This document shows, piece after piece, positions 40,724-49,392 of a DNA stretch of 64,000 nucleotides. The stretch's first letter is position 1; the number at the start of each line of letters is the position of its first letter. Both the position numbers and the translations under genes were made by a program. This stretch comes from JAPHSX01 sp039714395 (lineage in GTDB: Bacteria > Pseudomonadota > Gammaproteobacteria > Thiohalomonadales > Thiohalomonadaceae), in the NCBI GenBank assembly GCA_039714395.1, contig JBDLJH010000001.1, positions 1 through 64,000 on the forward strand. Direction: 5' to 3'. The notes below the pieces were generated by a model. The model had not been told where the DNA came from, ran no database searches, and saw nothing but the letters and a program-made list of their open reading frames with translations.

Positions 40724-41986
40724 ATGGATAGCTCCGTGATAACCACCTCGGATCGTGCGACTCTTGTAACGCTGTTCCAGCGGATACGCCGTGATACGGA
40801 GCGTCTCTGTAAGCCACTGGAAACCGATGATTATTCACTTCAATCCATGGTGCAGACCAGTCCGCCAAAATGGCATCTCGCGCACGTCAGCTGGTTCTTT
40901 GAGGCCTTTGTATTGCCTCATTTTCTCCCAGCCTATCAGCCCTATCACCCCAGTTTCGACTTTCTCTTTAATAGCTATTACATCACTCATGGTGAGATGC
41001 TTGCACGTGCCCAGCGCGGCATGCTCTCACGGCCGACGGTTGACGAGGTGTATCAGTACCGTTCTCATGTAAATAGTGCGATGCAAGCGCTAATAGAAGG
41101 TGTGGCTGAGGCGCAGTGGGCCGAACTGGTCGCTCGTGTGACCCTGGGCCTTAACCATGAACAGCAGCATCAGGAGTTGTTGTTAATGGACGTGAAACAT
41201 AACTTCTCCGTTAACCCGTTAAAGCCCGCTTATCGCAAAGACCTTAAATACTCTCAAGGCCCAGGCAGGAAAATGAACTGGGTAGAGCGAGAGGGCGGCA
41301 TACAGTCCATCGGCCATGCCGCAGAGGGCTTTGCCTACGATAATGAAACCCCGCGCCATAAACGGTTGCTACATGAACACCGATTGGCTGATCGCTTTAT
41401 TAATAACGGGGAGTATCTCGAATTTATTGAGGATGGTGGCTACAGCAATCCTGCACTGTGGTTATCGGATGGCTGGGCCTTGATACAGGGTGAGCGATGG
41501 TCACACCCCCTCTACTGGAAACAGGGGGAGGAGCGGTGGCAGCAGTTCACTCTTGGTGGTATGCGAGAGTTGAATATCCATGAGCCCGTCTGCCACCTGA
41601 GTTTCTATGAGGCGGATGCCTATGCTCGCTGGTCAGGTAAACGTCTTCCTTTGGAAGATGAGCTGGAGGCCTTACTTGGACAGCAAGCCATAGCTGGAAA
41701 CTTTGCAGACAGTGATTGCCTGCACCCCATGCCTGCCACTCAAAAGGCGCAGTGGTTTGGTGATCTCTGGGCATGGACCACATCACCCTACACCGCCTAC
41801 CCGGGCTTTAAACCGCTGGCGGGCTCTATGGGGGAGTACAACGGCAAATTCATGTCGAACCAGATGGTGTTGAAGGGAGGGAGTTGTATTACACCGGCCA
41901 ATCACACTCGAGCCAGCTACCGGAATTTTTTCTATCCCAATGAGCGCTGGGCCTTTACCGGTTTGCGTCTGGCGGAAGATGCGTAA
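40724..41986 (+). CDS. egtB: Ergothioneine biosynthesis sulfoxide synthase EgtB
   Basis: EgtB is a non-haem iron enzyme that joins a thiol donor (cysteine or gamma-glutamylcysteine) to trimethylhistidine with oxygen. The 420-residue product has an N-terminal DinB-type four-helix part and a C-terminal formylglycine-generating-enzyme-like domain. Iron-ligand histidines are visible as His51 (WHLAHVSW) and His145/His149 (NHEQQHQE), matching 51/134/138 of the mycobacterial enzyme. FINNGEYLEFIEDGGY begins the FGE domain. Its stop shares one base with the egtD start. No egtC is nearby, so cysteine may be the direct donor (inference). Confidence 0.93.
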   Translation: MDSSVITTSDRATLVTLFQRIRRDTERLCKPLETDDYSLQSMVQTSPPKWHLAHVSWFFEAFVLPHFLPAYQPYHPSFDFLFNSYYITHGEMLARAQRGMLSRPTVDEVYQYRSHVNSAMQALIEGVAEAQWAELVARVTLGLNHEQQHQELLLMDVKHNFSVNPLKPAYRKDLKYSQGPGRKMNWVEREGGIQSIGHAAEGFAYDNETPRHKRLLHEHRLADRFINNGEYLEFIEDGGYSNPALWLSDGWALIQGERWSHPLYWKQGEERWQQFTLGGMRELNIHEPVCHLSFYEADAYARWSGKRLPLEDELEALLGQQAIAGNFADSDCLHPMPATQKAQWFGDLWAWTTSPYTAYPGFKPLAGSMGEYNGKFMSNQMVLKGGSCITPANHTRASYRNFFYPNERWAFTGLRLAEDA

Positions 41987-42942
41987 TGGAAAAGCGGGTG
42001 AGCTTCTACGATTACAAACCAGGGGCATTAAGTCTGCATGATGCGGTGGTTGATGGGCTATCCAAACCATATAAATCCATTCCACCGAAATTTTTTTATA
42101 ATGAACGAGGCTCCCGGCTCTTTGACAGAATCTGTAAGCAACCCGAATACTATCTGCCAACCATTGAACGTAAAATGCTCGAGCAGAGAGCGACAGAAAT
42201 TGCATCGCTAACCGGTCAGGGACGGGTGGTGATCGAACCCGGTGCAGGCAGTGCAGCCAAGGTACGTCTACTGCTTGATAGCCTGCGACCATCGGCTTTT
42301 ATTCCCATGGATATCTGTTTTGAATATTTAAAGTCGGCGGCAACGCGGCTAGTTGATGATTACCCCTGGTTACCGGTACATGCCGCCTGTGTCGATTTTA
42401 CTCACTCACTGCCAATACCAGGTATTACACCAGGCGGGTCGAGGCTGTTGTTTTTCCCGGGCTCCAGTATCGGAAATTTTGAGCGATTAGAGGCTGGGCA
42501 GTTTCTTTCTATGATTCATCGGGTGCTGGGTAGTGATGGCATGTTACTCATCGGTGTGGATACGAAAAAGAGCGAGAGCATACTCAATGCGGCATATAAC
42601 GATGAAGCGGGAGTGACGGCTGAGTTTAATCTTAATCTGGTCCATCGTATGCGGGATGATCTTGGTATGGATTGTGATCCGATGTGCTTTTCCCATAAGG
42701 CCTTTTACAACAAAATGGATGGGCGTGTTGAGATGCATCTGGTGAGTAGAGAAATACAGAATCTTCGATTTAATGGTTACCGTTTTGAGTTTGCGGCGGG
42801 TGAAACTTTGCACACAGAAAACAGCTATAAATATTCGCCGACAGATTTTCTTCAACTCGCTGCAACAAGTGGATTTAGGGAGGTGCGACACTGGGTCGAC
42901 GATGAGGGGCTTTTTGCCATCTATTTGCTGGCCACAAAGTAA
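41986..42942 (+). CDS. egtD: L-histidine N(alpha)-methyltransferase EgtD
   Basis: EgtD uses three SAM molecules to convert histidine to hercynine, the first step to ergothioneine. The 318-residue product has the substrate-side QPEYYLPTIE (52-61) and the SAM-binding EPGAGSAAK (84-92), and fits the family length (about 320). It starts at TAATG, sharing one base with the egtB stop, so egtB-egtD are translationally coupled in an order reversed from the pathway. No egtE-like lyase is in the window. Confidence 0.93.
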   Translation: MEKRVSFYDYKPGALSLHDAVVDGLSKPYKSIPPKFFYNERGSRLFDRICKQPEYYLPTIERKMLEQRATEIASLTGQGRVVIEPGAGSAAKVRLLLDSLRPSAFIPMDICFEYLKSAATRLVDDYPWLPVHAACVDFTHSLPIPGITPGGSRLLFFPGSSIGNFERLEAGQFLSMIHRVLGSDGMLLIGVDTKKSESILNAAYNDEAGVTAEFNLNLVHRMRDDLGMDCDPMCFSHKAFYNKMDGRVEMHLVSREIQNLRFNGYRFEFAAGETLHTENSYKYSPTDFLQLAATSGFREVRHWVDDEGLFAIYLLATK

Positions 42943-42954
42943 GAAGCCAATTTT

Positions 42955-42989
42955 AACCTGCATCCGTCCTGAAGGTACGGATTTAGGTT
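42955..42989. terminator. Imperfect hairpin between egtD and tRNA-Pro
   Basis: AACCT-GC-ATCCGT (42955-42967) pairs with ACGGAT-TT-AGGTT (42977-42989) around CCTGAAGGT. Neither side has a long T run. It lies between convergent egtD and tRNA-Pro and could weakly end both transcripts. Confidence 0.45.
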
Positions 42990-43061
42990 TAAATGAATAG
43001 CCGTTGTGAGCGCATGGCTAACCGCCAGGCACGTGAAATAAATGGAGAATATCGGGGAAAT

Positions 43062-43138
<77 letters not shown>

Positions 43139-43149
43139 AAAAGGTATTG

Positions 43150-44133
43150 CTAGAAACTGCGTTCAACCGAGTAGTCGGCCAGTGCGATGAGGGCATCCTT
43201 ATAGGGTGAATCCTCAATAATTGACAGTGCCGCGATGGCCCTGTCGGCCTCCTCCCGCGCAGTGCGCGCAGTGTACGCGATGGCCCCAACGGATTCAATG
43301 GCCTGCCGAATCTCTTCGATCTTATCGATACCACCCTGTTCTACGGCCTCACGGACCAGTGTTGCCTGCTCAGCAGAGCCATGGTTCATGGTGTAGATCA
43401 GCGGCAGGGTGGGTTTGCCCTCGGCCAGGTCATCACCGATATTTTTACCCAACTCTTCGCTGCTGGCAGAGTAGTCGAGTACATCGTCTACCAGTTGGAA
43501 GGCGGTGCCCAGGTGCATGCCGTAATGGGCCATGGCCTCCTCTTCCTCGGTGCTACGATTGCAGATTACCGCCCCTAGCTGTGAGGCCGACTCAAACAGC
43601 TTGGCGGTCTTGTAGCGAATCACCTCCAGGTAGCCCTGCTCCTCAAGGTCGGCATTGTGCACGTTGAGCAACTGCATCACCTCACCTTCGGCGATGATAT
43701 TGGTCGCCTCGGAGAGGATTTCCATTACCCGCATGCTATGTACGTTGATCATCATCTGGAAGGCACGCGAGTAGAGGAAGTCGCCTACCAGCACGCTGGG
43801 GGCGTTACCCCAGACGTTGTTGGCGGTCTCCTTGCCACGGCGCATGTCGGATTCGTCCACCACATCGTCATGCAGCAGGGTGGCGGTATGGATAAACTCG
43901 ACCACTGCAGCCAGTTCGTGGTGGTGTTTGCCCTGATAGCCGAAGGCCCCGGCGCTGAGTAGCACCAGCACAGGGCGCAGGCGCTTGCCGCCACTGTTTA
44001 TGATGTATTCGCTGACCTGATTGATCAGCACCACATCGGAGTGGAGGCGCTGGCGGATGAGGGTGTCGACGGCCTCTCGGTCATCGGCGACCAGACTGTA
44101 GAGTTGCTGAATATCCATGCGTGGCATGTTCAA
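43150..44133 (-). CDS. ispB: Octaprenyl diphosphate synthase
   Basis: IspB extends farnesyl diphosphate with isopentenyl units to make the quinone side chain. The 327-residue product has both aspartate-rich motifs, DDVVD (89-93) and DDVLD (216-220), plus GGKRLRPV (48-55), and is collinear with E. coli IspB (323). Met1, Met3 and Met6 are all possible starts. It is divergent from rplU, as in E. coli and Pseudomonas. Chain length (C40 versus C45) cannot be read from sequence. Confidence 0.94.
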   Translation of the reverse strand: MNMPRMDIQQLYSLVADDREAVDTLIRQRLHSDVVLINQVSEYIINSGGKRLRPVLVLLSAGAFGYQGKHHHELAAVVEFIHTATLLHDDVVDESDMRRGKETANNVWGNAPSVLVGDFLYSRAFQMMINVHSMRVMEILSEATNIIAEGEVMQLLNVHNADLEEQGYLEVIRYKTAKLFESASQLGAVICNRSTEEEEAMAHYGMHLGTAFQLVDDVLDYSASSEELGKNIGDDLAEGKPTLPLIYTMNHGSAEQATLVREAVEQGGIDKIEEIRQAIESVGAIAYTARTAREEADRAIAALSIIEDSPYKDALIALADYSVERSF

Positions 44134-44213
44134 TTACTATAAAGAGTCGGCATGCTAGGTAGCGGACGGGCGACTGTCAAGACGAAAAGAGTGATTCTTC
44201 TGTCGAAGAGTGA

Positions 44214-44242
44214 TTGACCTGCGCCGCGCAAGCCGCTAAAAT
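44214..44242 (+). promoter_or_regulatory. Sigma70 promoter of rplU-rpmA
   Basis: TTGACC (44214-44219) and TAAAAT (44237-44242) with a 17-base spacer lie 50 bases before rplU, in the 158-base divergent ispB-rplU gap. A G/C-rich discriminator (CGCCGG) follows. Confidence 0.75.
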
Positions 44243-44291
44243 CGCCGGTCTTTCGTAAGTCGAATACAGTTTTTGTTTTGGAGAAGCGGCA

Positions 44292-44603
44292 ATGTACGCG
44301 GTAATTAAAACCGGTGGCAAGCAGTATCGTGTAACCGAGGGTCAGACCCTGCGTGTTGAAAAGCTTGAGGAAGAGGTTGGTGCAAACCTGGACCTTTCCG
44401 AAATTCTGATGGTTGCCAACGGTGACGACATCAAAATCGGTGCCCCCCTGGTAGAGGGCGGCAAGGTAACGGCGACTGTAAAAAGTCATGGCCGTGACGA
44501 CAAGGTAACTATTATCAAGTTCCGTCGTCGTAAGCACCACATGAAGCGCCAGGGTCACCGCCAGTATTTCACTGAGCTGCAGATCACCGGCATCAGTGCT
44601 TAA
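44292..44603 (+). CDS. rplU: 50S ribosomal protein L21
   Basis: L21 binds 23S rRNA in the presence of L20. The 103-residue product matches E. coli in length and starts MYAVIKTGGKQYRV, with the KFRRRKHHMKRQGHRQ basic loop. TTGGAGAAGCGGCA precedes the ATG. It is followed by rpmA after 23 bases. Confidence 0.97.
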   Translation: MYAVIKTGGKQYRVTEGQTLRVEKLEEEVGANLDLSEILMVANGDDIKIGAPLVEGGKVTATVKSHGRDDKVTIIKFRRRKHHMKRQGHRQYFTELQITGISA

Positions 44604-44626
44604 TCAAGATTCAGAGGTAGAGAACA

Positions 44627-44884
44627 ATGGCTCATAAAAAAGCAGGCGGTAGTACACGCAACGGTCGCGATTCGGAATCCAAACGCCTGGGCGTAAAGCG
44701 CTACGGTGGTGAGGTTGTTAGTGCTGGTAGCATCATCGTGCGTCAGCGTGGTACCAAATTCCACCCCGGAAACAATGTGGGTTGTGGTCATGACCACACC
44801 CTGTTCGCCACTGCTGATGGTGAAGTTGTGTTTGAAGTGAAAGGCCCCAAGAATCGCAAATTCGTGAGCATTATCCCCGCTTAA
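44627..44884 (+). CDS. rpmA: 50S ribosomal protein L27
   Basis: The L27 N-terminal tail reaches the peptidyl transferase centre. The 85-residue product starts MAHKKAGGSTRNGRDSESKR, with no cleavable N-terminal extension of the Firmicute type. A strong terminator follows, separating it from obgE. Confidence 0.97.
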   Translation: MAHKKAGGSTRNGRDSESKRLGVKRYGGEVVSAGSIIVRQRGTKFHPGNNVGCGHDHTLFATADGEVVFEVKGPKNRKFVSIIPA

Positions 44885-44910
44885 GAATTGGCTTGAGGTT
44901 GAGGCTGATG

Positions 44911-44939
44911 AAAACCCCGCCTCGATGGCGGGGTTTTTT
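44911..44939 (+). terminator. Rho-independent terminator after rpmA
   Basis: AAAACCCCGCC (44911-44921) pairs with GGCGGGGTTTT (44927-44937) around TCGAT, with six T in all. It lies 44 bases before the obgE start. Confidence 0.92.
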
Positions 44940-44983
44940 CGTTTTGGCTGCCTTATGGCGGCATGATGGTTCAGGTGTTGAAG

Positions 44984-46018
44984 ATGAAATTTGTCGATGA
45001 AGCGCGAGTAAAGGTCGAGGCGGGCAAGGGCGGTAATGGCTGTGTAAGTTTTCGCCGTGAGAAATATATTCCCTTCGGCGGCCCCGATGGTGGTGATGGT
45101 GGTGACGGTGGCAGCATTATTGTAGTCGCAGATGCCAATCTTAATACCCTGATGGATCTGCGCTTTACCAAGTATTTCAGGGCCGAGAATGGCCAGCCGG
45201 GGAAGGGTCGCAATTTGACCGGCAAGGGGGGCGAAGACCTCGTGTTGCCGCTGCCTGTCGGTACGGTGATCGTTGACGAAGATACCGATGAGGTACTTGC
45301 CGACCTGACCGAAATTGGGCAGCGCGTGAAGATCGCCCAGGGCGGTTTCCACGGCCTGGGTAACACCCGCTACAAGAGCAGCGTTAACCGTGCACCGCGC
45401 CAGTCCTCACCCGGCACCATGGGCGAGGTGCGCAGCCTGCGCATGGAGTTGAAGGTACTGGCGGATGTCGGCCTGCTTGGTCTGCCCAACGCAGGCAAGT
45501 CGACCTTTATCCGTTCTGTATCAGCGGCCACTCCCAAGGTCGCCGACTACCCGTTTACCACCCTTTATCCCAATCTTGGTGTAGTGAGCGTAGAGAACCA
45601 CCGCAGCTTTGTCATCGCTGATATTCCTGGAGTGATTGAGGGTGCCGCTGAGGGGGCTGGGCTGGGCATCCAGTTCCTTAAGCATGTATCGCGTACCCTG
45701 CTGTTGCTGCATATGGTCGATGTCGCCCCATTCGATGGCAGTGACCCCGTCGAGGCAGTAAGAACTATCGAACGGGAGTTAGCCAAGTTTAGTGAAGAGC
45801 TGGCAGTACGCGATCGCTGGTTGGTACTTAATAAACTGGATCTGGTACCCGAGGATGAGCGTGACGCGCTGTGCGATGATATTGTAAAGCGCCTGGAGTG
45901 GCAGGGGCCGGTATACCGCATCGCTGCAATTAGCAAGCAGGGTACCGAACATCTCAGTCAGAATATTATGGTCTATATGGAACAACGTAGAGAGGAGGAG
46001 CAGGACGAAGGCGAATAG
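44984..46018 (+). CDS. obgE: GTPase ObgE/CgtA
   Basis: ObgE is an essential GTPase in late 50S assembly and the stringent response. The ATG at 44984 (MKFVDEARVKVEAGKGG) matches the E. coli start and gives 344 residues; in-frame ATGs at 44963 and 44966 would add up to seven unconserved residues. The glycine-rich Obg fold (GGPDGGDGGDGGS), the G1 motif GLPNAGKS (166-173) and DIPGVIEGA are clear. The C-terminal tail is acidic. The ribosome site is weak, so the start is moderately sure. Confidence 0.95.
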   Translation: MKFVDEARVKVEAGKGGNGCVSFRREKYIPFGGPDGGDGGDGGSIIVVADANLNTLMDLRFTKYFRAENGQPGKGRNLTGKGGEDLVLPLPVGTVIVDEDTDEVLADLTEIGQRVKIAQGGFHGLGNTRYKSSVNRAPRQSSPGTMGEVRSLRMELKVLADVGLLGLPNAGKSTFIRSVSAATPKVADYPFTTLYPNLGVVSVENHRSFVIADIPGVIEGAAEGAGLGIQFLKHVSRTLLLLHMVDVAPFDGSDPVEAVRTIERELAKFSEELAVRDRWLVLNKLDLVPEDERDALCDDIVKRLEWQGPVYRIAAISKQGTEHLSQNIMVYMEQRREEEQDEGE

Positions 46019-46056
46019 TTCTTTTCTCACGCCGTTGATTCCGTTATTTTCGCTCC

Positions 46057-47181
46057 ATGACTACTCGCCAAAACATCACCAAAACCAGACGCTGGGTCGT
46101 AAAGATCGGCAGTGCTCTGCTCACCAACGATGGGCGTGGCCTTAATCAGCAGGGGATCGCCTCATGGGTGGAGCAGCTTGCTGCCCTGCGTCAGCAGGGA
46201 CACGAACTGGTACTGGTCTCCTCTGGTGCCGTGGCCGAGGGGATGAGTCGCCTTGGCTGGACTACCCGTCCCCATGCCCTGCATGAGCAGCAGGCTGCGG
46301 CCGCAGTTGGTCAAATGGGCCTGGTGCAGGCCTACGAGTCATGCTTCCAGCGCCACGATATGCACACCGCACAGGTGTTGCTGACCCACGATGACCTCTC
46401 TAACCGTAGCCGTTACATTAATGCCCGTTCCACCCTGCGCACCCTGCTCGATCTCGGTGTGGTGCCGATCGTTAACGAGAACGATACGGTGGTTACCGAT
46501 GAAATCCGCTTCGGTGATAACGACACCCTCGGTGCGTTGGTGGCGAATCTAATCGAGGCTGAACTGCTGGTGATCCTCACCGATCAGGATGGCCTGTGTG
46601 ATAGAGACCCCCGCCAACATGCGGATGCCAGGCTGATTCATGAGATATCGGTAAATGCTTCGGAGCTGGAGGAGATGGCTAGTAGCTCGGGAGGTTCATT
46701 GGGGCGTGGTGGCATGCTGACCAAGGTGCGTGCGGCACGTCTTGCTGCCCGTTCGGGTAGTGCCACCGTGATTGCTGCTGGACGCGAAGAGAAGGTGCTG
46801 CAACGAATTGCCGCGGGCGAGGAGTTGGGCACCCTGTTCACCCCCGATCAGGAACCGATTGGTGCACGCAAACAGTGGTTGGCCGGTCACCTGCAGGTGC
46901 GTGGAACCATCACCCTGGATACAGGTGCTGTGCGAGTATTGCACGACTCGGGTAAGAGTTTGTTGCCGGTGGGTGTAAAGGCCGTAGACGGTGAGTTTTT
47001 GCGCGGCGAGATGGTCTCGTGTGTCGATGAGACAGGTAATGAGGTTGCTCGAGGTCTGGTCAACTACAGTGCTCAGGATACTCATCGCATCAAGGGCCAA
47101 CCCAGTGGCCGTATTGAGGAGCTACTTGGTTATGTAGATGAGCCGGAGTTGATCCACAGAGACAATTTGATTCTTTGCTAA
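46057..47181 (+). CDS. proB: Glutamate 5-kinase
   Basis: ProB phosphorylates glutamate as the first, proline-inhibited step of proline synthesis. The 374-residue product (E. coli 367) has an amino-acid-kinase domain (VVKIGSALLTNDG at the N-terminus; IVNENDTVVTDEIRFGDNDT mid-domain) and a C-terminal PUA domain (about 280-370). It follows obgE by 38 bases. proA is not beside it; its place is elsewhere in the genome. Confidence 0.95.
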   Translation: MTTRQNITKTRRWVVKIGSALLTNDGRGLNQQGIASWVEQLAALRQQGHELVLVSSGAVAEGMSRLGWTTRPHALHEQQAAAAVGQMGLVQAYESCFQRHDMHTAQVLLTHDDLSNRSRYINARSTLRTLLDLGVVPIVNENDTVVTDEIRFGDNDTLGALVANLIEAELLVILTDQDGLCDRDPRQHADARLIHEISVNASELEEMASSSGGSLGRGGMLTKVRAARLAARSGSATVIAAGREEKVLQRIAAGEELGTLFTPDQEPIGARKQWLAGHLQVRGTITLDTGAVRVLHDSGKSLLPVGVKAVDGEFLRGEMVSCVDETGNEVARGLVNYSAQDTHRIKGQPSGRIEELLGYVDEPELIHRDNLILC

Positions 47182-47258
47182 GGGTGATAGCGCCGCTCCT
47201 GTGCAATCGACCGCTTGTTCCCGACGCGGTCTACCAACAACATCCATGTCGTTGACAT

Positions 47259-47289
47259 AAAAAAAGGCCGGTCATTGACCGGCCTTTTT
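47259..47289. terminator. Bidirectional terminator between proB and rpsT
   Basis: GGCCGGTC (47266-47273) pairs with GACCGGCC (47277-47284), preceded by seven A and followed by five T. It can therefore terminate proB (plus) and rpsT (minus), which converge here. Confidence 0.9.
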
Positions 47290-47308
47290 CATGCATCGGT
47301 GATGGCGA

Positions 47309-47575
47309 TTAGGCCATGGCACGAATGCGGGTATTGAGACGGCTCTTCTGGCGGGCAGCAGCATTTTTATGCAGCTGGCCACTTTTGCCTGCATTGGAAT
47401 CAATCAGGGGAACCGCGCTCTTGTATGCGCTTTCTGCTGCGGCCTTGTCACCGGCTTCAATCGCATTAAGAATGTTCTTGATAGCGCTACGCATAGCGGA
47501 ACGATGCGTTACGTTGTTGATGCGACGCTTATCTGCCTGGCGGGCGCGCTTTTTGGCTTGTGCTGAATTGGCCAA
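47309..47575 (-). CDS. rpsT: 30S ribosomal protein S20
   Basis: S20 is an early 30S assembly protein. The 88-residue product starts MANSAQAKKRARQADKRR. The start codon is TTG (47575-47573), preceded by GGAGTAAGAACC. E. coli rpsT also uses a UUG start, where it limits translation in autoregulation. It is divergent from murJ, as in Pseudomonas. Confidence 0.97.
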   Translation of the reverse strand: MANSAQAKKRARQADKRRINNVTHRSAMRSAIKNILNAIEAGDKAAAESAYKSAVPLIDSNAGKSGQLHKNAAARQKSRLNTRIRAMA

Positions 47576-47616
47576 GGTTCTTACTCCAAAAAATTCCGAA
47601 GGTTCAAGGGGGCGTC

Positions 47617-47645
47617 ACTATGCCTGTTTTACCCCCAACTGTCAA
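47617..47645 (-). promoter_or_regulatory. Sigma70 promoter of rpsT
   Basis: On the minus strand, a perfect TTGACA (47645-47640) and CATAGT (47622-47617) are 17 bases apart, ending 41 bases before the rpsT TTG start. Confidence 0.75.
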
Positions 47646-47751
47646 CGGCTTTGGTCCGATTGATTCATAGATCATGACGGGCCACTACCGAGCGCGCTAT
47701 TATGCCTGACTTGGCCCATAGAGACTACCGGAACAACACAGAATAATAACG

Positions 47752-49326
47752 ATGAGTACGCGTCTTCTTAAATCTACCGCCACGGTGGGTGGTTTTACCA
47801 TGGTCTCACGGGTGCTGGGCTTTGCCCGTGATATGGTCTTTGCCAACCTGTTTGGTGCCGGGGCTGCCACCGATGCCTTCTTCGTCGCCTTCAAGATCCC
47901 TAATTTCCTGCGTCGCCTGTTTGCCGAGGGGGCCTTCTCTCAGGCCTTTGTACCGGTACTTTCAGAGTACAAATCGTTACGTAGCGAGGCCGAGGTACGG
48001 CTGCTGGTGGCCAATGTCAGCGGAACCCTGGGTCTCATCCTGTTGCTGCTGACAATATTGGCGATAGTGGGGGCGACGCCGCTGGTAACGGTATTTGCCC
48101 CCGGTTTTCGTGGTGATGAGGCAAAGTTTGCCCTTACCGCTGAGATGCTGCGTATCACCTTCCCCTACCTGTTTCTGATCTCGCTCACCGCCCTGGCGGG
48201 TGGCATTCTCAACACCTATGGTCGTTTTGCAATACCGGCGGTGACCCCGGTTTGGCTCAATCTCTCGCTTATTGGTGCGGCCTTTTTTCTGGCACCGCAG
48301 TTCGAGCCGACGGTGGTGGGGCTGGCCTGGGGGGTATTTATCGCCGGCGTGCTGCAGCTGCTGTTTCAGTTTCCCTCACTGGCCAGGCTTGGGCTGTTAC
48401 CGCGTCCGCGCTGGGGCTGGCGCGACGAGGGGGTGCGGCGCATTCTTAAATTGATGTTGCCCGCCATCTTCGGCTCTTCGGTGGCACAGATTAACCTGTT
48501 GCTCGATACCATTATCGCCTCCTTCCTGGTGAGCGGTAGCGTCTCCTGGCTCTACTATTCGGATCGTCTGGTAGAGTTTCCGTTAGGGGTCTTCGGTATC
48601 GCGCTGGCCACGGTGATTCTGCCCAGTCTGTCAAAGAAGCACGCCGAGTCCGATCCACAGGCCTTTAGTCGAACCTTAGACTGGGGAATGCGCTGGGTAT
48701 TTCTTATCGGCACCCCTGCTGCGCTGGGCCTTATCATTCTGGCTGCACCAATGCTCGCCACCCTGTTCCAGTACGGCGCTTTCACCGCGCAGAGTGTGGA
48801 GATGGCGTCGCTCAGTTTGATGGCCTACGGCGTCGGCCTGCTCGGCTTCATGCTGGTGAAGGTGCTGGCACCCGGTTTCTTCGCCCGCCAGGATACCCGT
48901 ACCCCGGTGCGCTTCGGCGTCTATTCCATGGTCGCCAATATGGCCCTGAATCTGCTGTTTGTGGTGCCGATGGCGATGGCGGGGATTGAGGGGCCACATG
49001 CCGGTCTGGCACTGGCAACGGCACTGGCCGCCTTTATAAATGCCGGACTGCTGTTCCGCCAGTTGCGCCGTAGTGGGGTATTTAAAGCACAACCGGGCTG
49101 GGGCAACTTTGTTATGCGCCTGTTATTTGCCAACGCGGCGATGGCAATACCGCTGTGGTGGTTGCGCGGTCCGCTAGAGCAGTGGCTGGTGTGGGGGGCG
49201 ATGGAGCGGGCCCTGCATCTGGGTGGCCTGGTGGTGCTTGGCATGGTGCTCTATTTCGCTGCCCTCTGGCTGGTGGGCGTGCGTCCACGTATGTTGTTGG
49301 GTCGGAGTACACAAACCCCTGAATAA
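47752..49326 (+). CDS. murJ: Lipid II flippase MurJ
   Basis: MurJ moves lipid II across the inner membrane for peptidoglycan synthesis. The 524-residue product (E. coli 511) has about 14 membrane segments; the N-terminus carries GGFTMVSRVLGFARDM with the arginines of the central cavity (ARG/RVLGF region). It starts the murJ-ribF-ileS-lspA-fkpB-ispH run, 66 bases before ribF. The divergent rpsT lies upstream with a 176-base gap. Confidence 0.95.
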   Translation: MSTRLLKSTATVGGFTMVSRVLGFARDMVFANLFGAGAATDAFFVAFKIPNFLRRLFAEGAFSQAFVPVLSEYKSLRSEAEVRLLVANVSGTLGLILLLLTILAIVGATPLVTVFAPGFRGDEAKFALTAEMLRITFPYLFLISLTALAGGILNTYGRFAIPAVTPVWLNLSLIGAAFFLAPQFEPTVVGLAWGVFIAGVLQLLFQFPSLARLGLLPRPRWGWRDEGVRRILKLMLPAIFGSSVAQINLLLDTIIASFLVSGSVSWLYYSDRLVEFPLGVFGIALATVILPSLSKKHAESDPQAFSRTLDWGMRWVFLIGTPAALGLIILAAPMLATLFQYGAFTAQSVEMASLSLMAYGVGLLGFMLVKVLAPGFFARQDTRTPVRFGVYSMVANMALNLLFVVPMAMAGIEGPHAGLALATALAAFINAGLLFRQLRRSGVFKAQPGWGNFVMRLLFANAAMAIPLWWLRGPLEQWLVWGAMERALHLGGLVVLGMVLYFAALWLVGVRPRMLLGRSTQTPE

Positions 49327-49392
49327 CGGTGAAAGATCAGGTTATAATCAGCGGCTTTTCGGGCTGCTTCGTCCTCTTTTAATGGCTGTTCC

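Noticed and set aside
44600..45352. A 250-codon minus-strand open frame opposite rpmA and obgE.
   Set aside because: It runs antisense through rpmA, its terminator and the obgE N-terminus, all of which are certain.
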